Below are positions 11,101 to 26,100 of a stretch of DNA of 64,000 bases, piece by piece. The DNA is from Endomychus coccineus (Eukaryota > Arthropoda > Insecta > Coleoptera > Endomychidae), in the NCBI GenBank assembly GCA_958510875.1, contig OY294067.1, positions 231,165,771 through 231,229,770 of the forward strand. The letters are read 5' to 3'. The notes under the pieces were generated by a model. It saw nothing but the letters and a program-made list of their open reading frames with translations, ran no database searches and was not told where the DNA came from. The translations under genes were made by a program, and so were the position numbers. Position 1 is the stretch's first letter. The number at the start of each line of letters is the position of its first letter.

Positions 11101-14100
11101 TTTATTTGGCTGTCTATATTTATTCACCAGCTTTGACCTACTATATGGACTGCTCCACTGAAACTGAACCTGTTTCGCACGCACTGTCTGGACCTGTGTT
11201 GGTCAAGTGACAAGCGTCACATGGTCAAGGGATTAAGCTACTAATTATTAGAGTAGGCTATGCTAGAATATACATAATTTAGTGTCAGGGATGTTTGAAA
11301 TGTTACATTGGTGTAACATTAAAAACGTTTTCGACATATTAGAAATAATATAGAAAAATAAACGACAACCTACCATATTTCATCTCACGGTCATATAATA
11401 TCGCAAAACAAATTATTTCTTTTGAGGCGTTCAACTTATCAAATATTCCTAGAATACAGTAGAAGACATACGTTTTTGATTTATGAATAATTATGTGGTA
11501 TTTGTTATTTGTGATGATTGATTTAGTATGGTAGTTTGGTCAATCTGTACCATTACCGTTTTTGGTTTACATTTGATGGTGCCATGTCCGGTAGCAAAAT
11601 TTCTTAATTTTTTTTCCTTGATACAGTTTATGATTTTTAGGGTATAAGACATTATTGTGTTAATCCAAAGATGACGCTTATTTCTTTTAATATATTAGTT
11701 CTGATACATTTTACATTAAGCATTTATATATTTTTGTTACTTTTTCTTTAGTATGTAAACGACTTCGGTATTGTATATTTGTACGTGAATTTTACTATTC
11801 TCCTAATGTTATAACTGTGAATGCTATTTAAGTACTATCGGATCCATTAGGCGCTAGATATAAATTGCAATATAAATGATCTATAAGACGTCTCAACAAA
11901 AGTAATGATAGTTTCTCAAGATCTTCCTCTAAATCAAAAATCAGTAGCATCAGAAAACATTGAATTACTTCTAATGAAATCGTTCAAAAAAATTAATGTC
12001 GTATTTTATGTTATCGAATGCGTAAAAAACGCCTTGATGATTGATTCTCGGAGTATTCTACAATAGTTCATAACTCTTAAGATAATGATTATACAGAATC
12101 GTTATTATGTATGGAAACTGTCAAATATCTGGAGAACGGTTTGGGATATCTTAATGATATTTTGTATCATACATTAGGAAATGTTTGACACATATTTTCA
12201 TTATCTATTATTGTCGCCTGTTTGAAATATAAATGATTTTTGTAATTGGCCATTACTTGAATATATCATCGTTGAAAAAACATTTTTTTCCTATTTCAAC
12301 GATGTAAATTTTTTATGGTTTTTTCCGAAATAGATTTAAGTGTTTCGGTTCCTGTAGGTAGATACATTTTTATTTAATAAAGTACTTCCGAATAAAAACG
12401 TAATTATCAATAAGTCAACAGTTTCAAAATCGGTAGAAAGATCCAATGATACAGGCAGCGGTAAATACGTCCAACATTAGGAAGACAAAAACCAAAAATA
12501 GTGGCACAAAATTGAAATTTCTAATGAACATTTTTAAAATAAAAACTATTCACTTAAGGTGTTCAAAGTGTCCACCATTAATATCCTGGCAGCAATGGAT
12601 GCGTCGAACGAAGCCTTGATTTTTGAATTCCCACCTAATAGGCGTTATATCGGCAATTTCTTTTCGAATTCTTAATTTGAGAACTTTGAGATTGTCTGAC
12701 CTGATAACGTAAACCCGACTTTTTGAAGACTGGTGACCTTGCCGGCCATTTGATAGTTTCGTCGCCGAACATCGGTTTGGGAAAGTAGTAACTATTGAAG
12801 AGTTCGCACTGTGGATACACCATATCACTAAAAATACTATTGAAGCTCCCAAATAGCCATCATCAGAGTAAACTAAATTTTAAACAAAATGTGCCTGTTG
12901 CGTAGTTGGGGATAATATTTCTTCCAGTAGATCTTACTCATCTTCTGTCAGGTTGCCATCGATGAATATTGTTGCCTCTTAATCTCGTCCAAATAGTTAA
13001 TTTTTGGTAATTATGAACCTGCTCCATCCAGTGCGGATTAGTATCAGCCGAATGTCGATAGTTATTTCTGAAAATATGACCATTCAAACAAAATGTTGCG
13101 TTCATTCGTGAAAATATTTCAAACAAAATTTGGGATTTATTTTTTCCAGCTTCTTCGATCTATTTCTTAAAAAAAACAATATATACATCGTTATAATATG
13201 AAAAAATGCTCTTTCCAACGGTGCCAAATACAAGCGCTATTGCCTTAAAACAATGAAGTTAGAATAGGCTTCCCAATATGCGACAAGTAAAATATACCCA
13301 AAAAATATGAAACTTGTGTAGCAATTTTCAATTTTATATCTCGAGATATTTGAGTGTTCCATACATAATAGTAGTGATCCTGTATACAAATATATAATTT
13401 ATTTAGGTATATAATTTTTTAAATTATTTATATTTATTTATTTATTTAAATATCAGATATTAATACAATATTTAAATACAATACAATAAATTGTACATCA
13501 TCTGAATGAGCACCTAGAGGACTAAACCTCTGTATGTGCAACTATAAGTAGTTTGAATATAGTGTATGTGATATTGTTTATATACGTATGATATAATACA
13601 ATTATAATTATAATTACAATTATAATGCGATCCGATAACATTGAGTATATGCATATTATTACATTTAGTGAGAAGAACAAGTATTGGTTAGAACAAATTT
13701 GCAAAACTTTGCTGATTATTAATTATGCAGTTTGTACAGCATTTCTTGAATTTTTGTTTGTTTGTTATTGTTCTTATTTCAAGGGGTAAGGTATTGTAGA
13801 TTTTTGTACTGAGATAATTTAATGATCTTAGATTGATGTTGGTGTTACATTTTGGAATGGCTAGATGTTCATTTGTTTTGTTTCTTGTTGTATAAGAGTG
13901 CATTATGTAATTTCTAATTTCATATTTTTTATGGATAAAGGAGCAAACATTTAAAATGTATAAGGATCTTATGTTTAAAATATTTATTGAATAGAGTAAC
14001 TGAGTAGAGAATAATCGTTTTTTTCTATAGATGATTTTTAATATATAGTTTTGAATTATCTTTAATGGTGTTAAATGGGTTTCTAAGAGGCCTCCCCATA

Positions 14101-17100
14101 TAACGATACCATATCTAAGTAAGGACTCAACTAGTGCTTTGTAAACACTTATTAGAACTTTCTTCCCTAATATTTCTCTGAGTATATAGAATTTACGTAT
14201 TAACTTCCTTATTGAATTAGTCAATTTAGAAACATGTTGGTCCCATTTGAGGTGTTTGTCAATAATAAATCCTAAATATTTAGTGTGTGGCACTTCTAAT
14301 AAAGTTTCTTCAAGACCTTCAACTAAAATATTATTAAAATCAGGGCGATTTGCTGCAGTTAAAGAAAAGGCTATGTAATTAGTTTTTTTGCATTTAAGGT
14401 TAATTTGAAGGTGTCTAACCAGTTTTTTATTTTATATATACCTTTTTCAGTATAGGTTTTTACTTCCTCCCATGTTTTTCCACTAAAAATTATAACAGTT
14501 CGTCGGCATAGGAAATTACAAGGCCGTTTTTTATATGAATGTTGGTTAGGGAGTTAATATTTTAACACTTCTCATATCATTAATTTTTCTAAAAATTTTC
14601 AGAATTTTAAGCGGGAATACTAGTTTAGTTGGTTATTTATAGATTTATATCGAATGAGTTTTTTTTTTAAATAAACTCGTGTCTATCTCAAGCTACAACT
14701 GTTACCCAGCGATATTCCTTCTTTCAAGCCTTTTTTTCTCAAAGTAGTAGTAGTGAAATTTCATGGTCTTACTTTAGACCTATTCCGTTCAAGGTCTCCG
14801 GGATAAAATTATTCTCTAGGTTCCAATAAATCAATAACGCAGAATTGTTATAGCGGTTTTGAAGAAAATATTTGACAATTTCGTCAAGTCTCGTTTACAG
14901 AATCAAGTTAAATGTACTCAAACTGGACATCAATATTTTAGTTACGTTGTTTTAGTTAGACTAAGTTGGTGAAATATGTTTGTGTTGGCCACAGTTTAGC
15001 TTGATAGAGAGTTAAGCCATTCTGACATTTGATATTACCGATTATTCTTTTCAAATAGTTGGAATAGGGTAAAGTTGAAACTCCTAACTCTAGGTTATTC
15101 TTTTCATATAGTTGGAATTTGGCACAATTGAAACTCCCGACTCTATTATAATTATAAGCTCCAGGAAATTAAATTGAATGAATTTATATGATTGATAATA
15201 ATAGAATCAAAGTGAGACTACTTTGAACAAAGCCCGTCTTTTCCAAAAGTCAACCAAATTCAGATGAATGTATAAACTTATCTTCTGCAAAAAAGAAATC
15301 TTTAAATTGCTATCGATACTAAAACCTGAAAGAATCTTCTGGATCTTCATTCATATTTTCATTAAAAATTATAAAACAAAGTAATACTGAAAATATTCCT
15401 TACATTTTTTGTTCTTGAATTTTGTATGTAATAAAGACATTATAAAATATCTTCTTTGAGTCAGGTTTGGACATAAATCTCATCACAATGTTATAGGGAT
15501 AAACCTCGTTCTTCAGGTTTGATTAGAACTGTTTTTGATAAATAGAAAGCTTGATTCGGATAAACTACGTACGCAATCTTGAAAAAGTTTTGAAAGTTTT
15601 CTAGGAAACACAAGTATACAGATTCATCACGTTATCTTGTCTGCTCCAATTATTTCAGTGTCAGGAAAATGTTTACAATTTACGTATGAAATTTTATTGG
15701 GAACGAAAGAATCTATGAATTAGTCTTATCAATTTTTCTTACCAGCTGCCGTCTCGTGGAAAAACAAATGTTAAATAATAAGACTTATCGGAATTACCAG
15801 CATAATTGCTATTGCGAGTAGGTTCTAAAATAAAATGATTCATAATAAAATTAAGAAATTTATCTTACCAAAAATATCTCCAAGAGAAGTGATGAAACAC
15901 AGAATAAATATCTTTGGCACTTACCGAACTAGTTTCTAGATGTAGGTACCAAGGGTTTATAAAAGAAACCACTGTATGTCATAAAATCAATATGGACGTC
16001 TTACGCTACCTAACAATTGAAAATATAAACTTGAAATAGTTGGTTATATTAAATTGTCACATTATAAAAGTTTACTCAATCTCTTAAACTGAACTTTCTT
16101 ACACTATAAATAAGAAAGAATCGCCGATATACACTAAAAATACTATTGAAAGTACTGAGGATCTTTCAGCTAACAAGTAGCCATCATTAGAGTAAACCAA
16201 ATTAGAAATCAAAATGTGCCCGTTTAAACACTTTTTGGGGTTAATAATGCAAACAAAGAGTTACCCTCAGTTGGGGATAATTCGGAATTTATTATTTAAT
16301 AACTAGAGCTCGGGAAATATGCACTTAAAAAACCCTAAAATATGCACAAAAACCAGTTGAAATATGCACTAAAATATGCTTTTATGCATTTATAAAAAAT
16401 GCAGTAATCTTTGTATGAAAGGTATTTTATTTATTATATGCTATCCCGAAGGTGTTTAATTTTTTTATTTATTGAATTGATAATTTCAATGCTTTAGTCC
16501 AACGAAATGTTTCGCTTTTCAAATTTCGTAATTGATTCAACAATATTTACAAAATTGGTTTGGATATGTGCCAAATGACTTTCTAATAACTTTTAAAACT
16601 TCCACACATTGTTTTATAGCATCTGAGCTATCTACATCGAAACTACAAATGACGTCTCTAATTTCCTCAAAATTATCGGTTACGAAATTCACAGAATTTA
16701 ACCATATTCCCCATCTAGTCATCACAGGTTCAGGTGGTAAAGGCACATTAGGTAAACGAGCTTAATACACCTTTACTCGCAGAGGGGCTTTTAAAAATAT
16801 GTTTTTATGTTTGATACAAGACTATTAACCATTGGAAATTCTTTGCTACTCTATTTAAAGCGTGTGCTAAACAAGTAACATGTATTAAATTTGGAAAAAT
16901 AATTTAAATTTTGTCCAGCTTTGATCAGATATGGCGCAGCATCACTTAACAATAACAAAATTTTTTCTGCTGGTATCGGCTCAGGTAAAAAAAGTTACTA
17001 AGAGATTCATTTACAAATCTAGAAATAGTTAGATTGTTAGTTTTTTGCAACTCCTTAACGAAATATCCGGTGCTACACTCCCGTTTAAATTTCCTATAAC

Positions 17101-20100
17101 AGAGTGTTAATGTGACCTAATTCCCGAGAATTTTTTATATAATTCATACTGGGTCAAGAATCTTATTATATTATTTCCTATAACCAAATTTGCAATATAC
17201 CGTCCTTTAACATCGTCGTTTACGTCGTCTCGTAAACAGACATCCATATTGGATTATTCCCTATTGCGGTTTTACTCGCTTCAACAGTAAATTGCATGTT
17301 GGAATCAATATATTTTTTTCGTATGGACGTAGCAGAAGGAACATATTTGCAGTACTAGGTTAAAAATTTTTGGAATAATGGATTGACCAATTTTGCAATT
17401 GCAGCCGACCAGCAAACTGCATAGATCCTTATTAAAATTGTGTTGGTCCGAAACTTTCGTTTGATTTGTAGTGATGAGCTGCTGAACCGAATCTTGAGGC
17501 TTTTGTGCACGAGAGTTATGCGTTGCAGTGCCCAAGTGTTGAATCAACTTGAAACTTTGTTCACATACAATCTGCAAATTGGAAATAAAAAAGTTTACCA
17601 ATAAACTTGTACTACTTCGCCAGTTTAAGACTAATCGGTTTTCACCTCTACTAAAATTGTATATACGGGATGTAAAACAAAGGGCGGTTTCCTCAGTCAA
17701 TTTTGATCTTGGAAACAGCGTTAACCAAACACACTGCATATTACAATTTTACAAAATTTGTTTCCCGAAGTGTCCTATAAATTATTTTTTGAATTTTGAT
17801 CGTAGAATTTTTCTTGAAAAAGATCAGAGGTTTTAGTAAAATGTCACACTTTCATCATAAAATACAAAATAACGTATCAATTTATGACTAACAAAACAAT
17901 GTATGCAAGTCAGTGTCAAGACCATGTTTACACCTTTGCTAAAAATAATTTTAACACCAGTGCCTTAAAATAAATAACTTTTAGACACTGACAGTACCTA
18001 TTCTAAAACTTATATTTTAACGTAAAGTTACATTTGGCTTATATTTTTAGAAAAATGTTTGAAAATTAAAACAATAATTACTTAGATATAATAATACTTA
18101 CCGGTTTGTTGCAAACTGTGCAGAATATATGGTTGTCATCAATGATTTTAAAGTCTTTTTTATTATTAATCCACTTCTTCAGAAAAATTGATTTACTAGC
18201 ACTTAGTTTTGGCATTATCACACACTTCTGATAAACACTTAAGCAAACAAAAGTTTACTGAACTAACAAGACAGGACAGACGGCAATCGGCTTATCGCTC
18301 ATAGGGCGTATTATGCTAATACCGATGTGAGGTATTTCCGAGGGATACCTACTTCCCTTATTTCATTACCTGTTTCCACAGATGTTTGTCCATATTGAAA
18401 ATTTTTATTTTTTTGCAGAAATTCGAATATATGTACTTTTAATAAATGCATATCCACTTATAGAATTTATTCAAAATATGCAAATATGCACTTAATATGC
18501 ATTTTGCATATTTCCCGAGCTCTATTAATAACACTAGATTAATAATTGTTTCACCACACAGTGGTACAACAATCTTATAATTTCTCAAATGATATAGTAT
18601 TGGTTTGTACTTGTAGGTGGGGTTGGGATTACGCTTGTGATGAGATGACGTTCCAGAAAATGTTTATAATTCTAATTTATATTAATTCTAAACTATTGTA
18701 TATGTTCGAAACAGTGATTCCCAAATATGGAATAGTTTGAGAAATCAACTACATACTTAAATCAGGGTGATTTTATTATATATTATCTGAATATTAAACG
18801 ACTAATTTTAACGACACTAATGAGGCAGACCTGGGATTATGTGAATGATGTCATAGATCCTATACCCAAACTTTTTGCACACACGATTCGAAACATGTAA
18901 AATTTGTTTCACTTTAATTCATACAAGTCTGGTCACCATTAAACCTACATTAGGTTGAGATACACATGCAGGATAACAAGATTCAACATAGAGTCAAATT
19001 TTCAAATATAAAACCCAAAAATTGTATACTTAATATATTTTAATAATTGATTAAAACATAAAATCGAGAAAGCTACATAGTTTTATCTTTAAAATTCGGT
19101 GATAAAACAAACAATTTCTCTTGGATTCTAGGATAGAATGTCATTATACATACAAGAACCCTAGGCTTTTGTAACTATGTTGAAGTAGACGTACTATGTC
19201 TAGTTACTATATGTAAACATCTCTTAATAATTGAGTTAAAACGTTAGAAGAGAAGATTCGTGAATGGAAGGACCTACTAAGCGAAACTAAAAATGTCTGT
19301 CTGGATTGTTATGGATCGACTACAGTTAGCAATTGATATTGAAACTACATTTGGTATGCATGTGTTCATTCATACTCTCATAACATTCAGTAAAGGCATC
19401 ACTCCCTCAACCGCCTTGATTAGGTGTAGCTCAATCTACCAATAATTCTGGAAAGTTTGAAAATTTGATGAGAGCAAACCAGAAACATACACCCACACCG
19501 TACCAACCAAAAAAATTGTATAATTGTAACTGATTCGAGAGGTTAAATAAATAGTGGATATTACTTAAACCCCTTTACCACCATTTTAGACAATCAATAT
19601 CCTCAAACTAAGCAATTAATTATTCAGAACGATAGGCATTAATGAATTATTTTGTGTATTAAATATGATTTCTTACATAAACCAAGCTATTATGTACATG
19701 AAGATGATGTTGTCTATGCTTCTCATTGAATCGAAGTTTCTCTTGTTTGATATTGGCCCGTTTTGAATAAGTTAACCCATGAGCATGAAGCAGCTTCCAA
19801 ATCTTATCTCTATTTTCATTTAATTTTTGATTGTTCAACAAACAAATAAAAATCTCGATACGTGATATTGCCTTAGAAATACGGACAAATAAACTACTAC
19901 AGAAAATGCATACAATATTTAAATTAGAATATTCAAGGATAACTTATCTGTAAAAGATATCGCGGTTCAAAACAGATGTTTGAAAATTTATAACTTGAAC
20001 TCATATGACACAAGATATGAAGTCATTCATTATGGAATTGTTTCAGGTTTAACAACCGACTGTGACTCAGGCTGTGGTACTTCCTTCCTTGAAACCACCT

Positions 20101-23100
20101 CTACTCCATCACACCAAACTTCTCCACACACAGACTCTTTGGATACGTTATCAGAAATATACAGTCAGACTGCTACGTACACAGATAATTTGGACACGTC
20201 GCAAGATAGTATAGAAAATGATGATTATGATGATAATGCTTCGACTATTAGCCACCTCAGTGACCTGAGTGGTTTGTCAGAACTATCAGGACAGGACTGG
20301 AAGCCAATAGCTGGAAGCATGATATGGGTAACAATTTATTTTCTTACATGATAATTACATACATAAGTTATTATTGAACAAAATGAGACCCTTTCATCAC
20401 ATTTTCACAAATTTGCTGCTTAATATCGCGAATAAGATCTGTAATGTTTTTTTGAGTTTTTCGAAATTTCATGTAAACAGAAACTTTCATTTTATTTAGA
20501 AGACCGATTGTGCAAAGTATCATCAACATCGGTATTTATCTGCTATGAGGGTGGGCAAGGGGGTAAGGTAGATATTTCGAATTTCTGAAGGCTTTCCTTT
20601 TGTTTGAAGGTCAATAGGTCAATTTTGCAAATTTTCATCTATCTTGGTACTTAGATTTAAGGGCAAGGAAAGGCGGATATGGTAGACAGTGATTTTCCTC
20701 GATATTTTCGATATTTATTTGCTCTAAGGGATGGGAAATGGGTATGTGGTAGGTTTTTCTAAATATCATATACATAGTGATTTTCCCCCTGTTTTGAATG
20801 TAAAGTATACAAAGTTTTATCCAGATCGGAATAAAACTGTAGTTTTGTATGAATACAAACAAAGAAACATTCATCTTTATACATACGGAATGTTTCAACT
20901 GAGGCATTTTCTTCCATAATTCGCTTATCATAAATATTTGGAAAAGAATTTCGAATACAGAGTTGTACCAAAACATTATGTGCACGTATAGAAAATACTT
21001 TCGTTTATACTCGGTGTTCAATTTTACCTAGACGTTGTACAAATTCTTAATTTTTAAATAGAACATTAAGAAATTGATTTCACTTCATTATGATTATGAT
21101 GTTAAATCTGCTTTTAAATATGATGCTATATAGAAATAGATTCTCAAAATATTTAGTTTTCTATTTGTTTTTGGTATCACTAACCTTACTATAAGAGCTT
21201 AGAATAATTGAGAAAGTGAAAGCACCAACTTTGTTTTAGATTCAGAAACAAATGCAAAGTGGAATTAACCCACGCATTCTGTTGAGTGAACTCGGTGTTG
21301 ATTCTGAAGAAATACCTCAGTATATTGAAGATGTTACATTGTGGAAAATCATCATTAATATGCTCGCTGAACCACCTAGAAGAAATAAACTAAGACATGT
21401 GAATTCTCTGGACGATGTAGTACGATTGATGAAGGGTAAATAATTTTGTCTACTTTTTTAACGTGAAATAACATTAAATGATTATTAACATAGCTCATAA
21501 TAGGCGCTGATAGTCTTTTTGGGTATTTATATTTTATCATTCTTTTCAGGTGCACAAAATATCATAGTTTTAACAGGGGCTGGAGTTTCTGTGTCTTGTG
21601 GCATTCCAGATTTCCGTTCGAAGGATGGAATTTATTCCCGATTAGCCATCGATTTTCCTGATCTTCCCGACCCTCAGGCTATGTTTGATATTAGCTATTT
21701 TAGTCAAGATCCTAGACCATTTTTTAAATTCGCTCGTGACATCTATCCTGGCAAATTTCATCCAAGTCCTTGTCATAGGTAAAGACATTCAAATTGTTGT
21801 AATCAATAACATTTTTTCATAAACTAATTTTTATTGCAGGTTCATAAAACTGTTGGAGAAACATCGTAAATTACTCAGGAACTATACTCAGAATATAGAT
21901 ACATTAGAAAAAATTGCATCCATTCAAAAAGTGATAGAGTGTCATGGTTCATTTGCCACTGCAACTTGTACAAAATGTAACTATAAGGTTACAGCCGGAG
22001 CAATTAGAGATATAGTTTTAGCTCAAAAAATTCCTCTTTGTGAAAAATGCCATGCAGGAAAACCAGCTAGTGATTTACAAAATGGGGAAGGTAATGATTA
22101 TCGGGAAATAGTAGCGTCAGGTATTATGAAACCCGATATAGTGTTTTTTGGCGAGGGACTCCCCAAAACCTTCCATGAAGCGATGGCTGATGATAAATCC
22201 AAATGTGATTTGCTGTTAGTGATTGGTAGTTCTTTGAAAGTTCGACCGGTAGCTCTAATACCAAGCTCGCTACCTCCTAACGTTCCTCAAATCCTGATCA
22301 ATAGAGAACCTTTGCCACAATACCATTTTGATGTGGAACTTCTAGGGGATTGCGACATTATCATCAACCACTTGTGTCATTTGTAAGTATGAAATTGTAG
22401 TTTGTTTTGATAACCATAAATTTAAGCCCCAACCTATATGATATAGTGGAACACAGAGGTAATTATATTAAACTTTGGGTATCTTTGTGTCAGATGTAAT
22501 GCCTCTAACTGATCCATTATGATTGTCAACAATAAGAGGCCCAGTTTGGATAATCTGTTATTATTGAGTCCTAGAACAGTGTAATAGTAGGATGGTATTG
22601 AACAGTAACTAGTGAATGGAATTCAAACTAACACTTGACTAACAATTTATTGTTTCACCCAGTGGTTATTATCAAACTGAGGGGGGTTCTTAGTTTATGT
22701 TTCTTAAGTTTCATTTTAATGTTGTTTCTATAGTCCAAGACTCCTCAGATGTTCTTGTATATGTAAACAAAAACTACCAGTTGCTTTTGTAATTTCCAAC
22801 CGCTTAAAATAAATAGAAGCAAGATTAAATTATTCTAAAACACTTTTTAGAACATAAAGATGATTTTACCCACACCCTAAAGAATTTGTGCTTGAAATAG
22901 AAAATACACGTTAAATATATTACGATTACTGCGACTAGTTTTAAAAACGTTTTTTTCGCCATTTAAAAGTTAGGTGTCGATTTATATAGATATTGGGGCA
23001 CCGAAAAAGACCCTGACCATTTTGGGGGCCAACTCCCCCCTGCTCCCCCCAGTTGCAAAAATATGATGATGATAACGCACGTAAAGACGAAAATATAAAA

Positions 23101-26100
23101 CAAAGTGTTAATGTGACCTATTTCCCGAGAATTTTTATATTTAATTCATACTGGGTCAAGAATCTTCATTATTAAATCAAGTATATATAAAATCCACTGC
23201 AATGATTGCGATACTTGTTGTGTTGGCTCACCTAAGAGGAATATTTATACCAGGTTCAAAGAGCATTATTACAATGTTCGTAGCCGTAGCAAACAATGTC
23301 TTACAAACAGGTCATACAATTACAAAATCGCTCTTTTTTAAATATAGCGATGAACCTTTCTTAGGGAAGTACTTCGATAAACCTCAGGGTAACTCCAGGA
23401 ACCCGTATTATAAGAGAATATTTAATTATCAGTAGGATAATGACTACTTGAAATATTTGTTGTTTATTTTCAGCCAAAAAGTTCCTGTAATGCTTTCATT
23501 GATTAGAATTAGTATACTGGCTGCTTTATTACTCGTCGTAATTAACCCTTTACCAAAATTGATCGTTACGTATTTCGAATTCTTTCACAACCTTAATTTT
23601 AGAATCAGCTCATATGTCATTGATAATAGCTGCATCGCAGTTAAAAAGTGCTTTAGATAATTTGCAATTTAAGTGGAAAAAAGGTGTTTGCGTAGACTAA
23701 ATTGTATGCTCAAATAAATATTTAATATTCTCGGCCCCAGTCGTTGCGTACCGTTATTTATCAACCTGTATTCAAGAAATGACTTCAATGGGTTCATTTT
23801 GAGGATGGTCTAACATTTTCCAGTACAATGTTAATCACTTTGTTATTTTCTAAATTTATGATTAATTCAATTACGATAGTATTCCTCAAGTTTTTTTATC
23901 GATGTACTTATGTAAACATACCAGTTTACCTTTTCAAAGAATAGTAAACATTAAATAAAAAAATAATTTCTTTCTGAATCAAACTATTTGGAGAGTATTG
24001 TGGGTTGGTGTACAAAATAAGATATGTTCACTCAAGATAATATGTTTTGCACCATAAATTGACGAAAATTCTTGTTATACAAGAGCACAATATTAATTTG
24101 TTATAATGTAATTATATTACTTGTTCAATAATTTATCTTGCATTTGTTATTAACTATTTTTGATTTGAATTTGAGGGTTTGAATGGTAAAATTATTCAAA
24201 AATTCAATTGTGGAAGCCGTTACTTTGTGAAAGTTTATCATTTTAACGAAATAATAAATAAAACTACTTTGTTATACTATCACTGATATTTAATATAGTC
24301 GTATGAATTTAACAAATATTATATCTACTATATATAGGTTAAAGAAGGAATACAAATAAATTTTATGACTATAGGACAATTAAAGTCATTGCTACAAATA
24401 ACGGTTTCGGTCCTCAAGTAATTTCTAAATTAATTTACAATAGCATTTATCCCTTTATAAAAGACAAAGATAACTCATTAAAATATGTTTCTTTAACTTA
24501 TTTTGGTCATATAAGCGAAAAAATTGCAAACATGTTATCCCATCATAACTTGGCCATCAGCTTTAAACCCCCAAACAAATTATCTCATATTTTGTTCAAC
24601 GCGAAAGATAAAACTGACAAATTTAAAAGACCCGGAGTTTATAAACTAACTTGTTCAGAGTGTGATCATTTTTACATAGGTAGATCTTGCCGTAACATAG
24701 CAGTTAGATATAAAGAACATTTTCGTTCCTTTAAAAATAATAAAACCGATCCTTCATTTGCAAATCATATTTTAGAAACAGGCCATACCTTTCCTAATTT
24801 GAACAATGTCCAAATTTTACAGTCAAGATAAAATTTCAAAACTAAATATATTAGAGTCAATGGAAATTTTCAAAGGAATGAAGATGTATGATAATAAGAT
24901 CCTAAACGATCAACTAGATTTATATTACAGTAATCTCTTCATGTATTAATAACCTGATTTTCGTATTTAAAGTCCGTTAGTAAATATACCCGCACCAATA
25001 AGTTCCTCACGGAATTACCTAATCACCTTACCCCTCTCTGGTTTTTCCTAGAACTATTTCCTATAGTCATAAAATTCGTTTGTATTCCTTCTTTAACCTA
25101 TATATAGTAGATATAATATTTGTTAAATTCATACCTTCGTTTTCGTCTGAAGATGACACGTTTAGTGTTGAAACTATAGTTATGACTAATGACTATATTA
25201 AATATCAGTAATAGTATAATGTAATTTTATTTCGTAGTAAAATTATTCAATACATTTTAAACAATATTTAGGTAGTATAATCGAATTAGCATTTTGCTGT
25301 CATCCAAGGTAATCACATGTACCATATGAGACTGAGGATTTGGACATTGTACAAATTTGTATTAAGCTTTATTGAATAATAGCAGGTATAGAACTAGTCA
25401 TATGGTACATATGGAATCTAAGTGAGAGCACGTGGAAATAGAGACATTAATTTAGAATATTCTTCTTTCCAGATTAGGTAATGCTTGGGATGAAGGAGTA
25501 TACAAGAAAGATAAATTACATCAAGTTGCACATCTATTATCATTGGAGGAGCCTCACCTTGATTGTTTTAGTGAAAACAATGAAGTTGAAATAAGTGAAA
25601 ACTCCATAAAAATTGTTTCCAATGAAACAGAGCCAAATTGTACAATGTATGATAAGTTAGATAAGAGGAAAGCAAAATGTACGTGTAACTGTAAGGGTAG
25701 TATACAATCTAGTTCGTTTCAATCTGAAAATGTAGCGGAATCGACGAATTGTTCGTGTTATAAAAACTATACTCATCAAATGTCAATTATAAAGAAGCAA
25801 ACCACCGTAGAAAATCAGTCAGATGATTGTGGCAAACTGAAAGTAATTAAGGAAAGGCATATGTCCATTGATTCAGCCCGTGACTCAGGTATAGGTGAAA
25901 ATTCCAATTTCACAGACTTGGAAACGAAATATGATGACACTTCAGATGAAAATTCAGATGATAATGTAGCAACTAATGAGTTCACGGAGAAAAAACTGAA
26001 CAAATACTCAGAATCAGGTTCCAGTAGTTTAGAAAGTCAAAATCGCAATAATTTCGATATCACAGGTAGTTCTTCAGATCTCAGGGGTTTTTGGCAGCCG

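Larger units (their letters stand above)
16304..18524 (-). mobile_element. hAT transposon with perfect 8-bp target-site duplication
   Basis: Terminal inverted repeats TAGAGCTCGGGAAATATGCA bound the element, and TTAATAAC is duplicated exactly at 16296-16303 and 18525-18532, the 8-bp duplication expected for hAT. Subterminal regions are packed with ATATGCA-type repeats. The interior encodes a broken hAT transposase on the minus strand. A 78-bp fragment of another element is inserted at 17103-17180. Located in Sirt1 intron 1. Confidence 0.9.

Noticed and set aside
12550..12852. 100-codon minus-strand frame as an intact gene
   Set aside because: Its C-terminal part is the end of a mariner-type transposase, while its N-terminal part is translated PLE-terminal sequence; it is a chimera of two dead elements.
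13430..13460. TTTA microsatellite as a separate feature
   Set aside because: It is best explained as the 3' tail of the adjacent LINE on the minus strand.
20635..21021. 128-codon minus-strand frame between Sirt1 exons 2 and 3
   Set aside because: It lies within an intron of a well-defined gene on the other strand, has no domain and is compositionally like AT-rich noise.
23202..23660. Two plus-strand frames in Sirt1 intron 5 faintly resembling the N-terminus of a UDP-glycosyltransferase (LRGIFIPGSKS, QTGHTITKS)
   Set aside because: Similarity is too weak, the second frame does not continue the family, and they lie beside a repeat fragment. Recorded only as unexplained frames.
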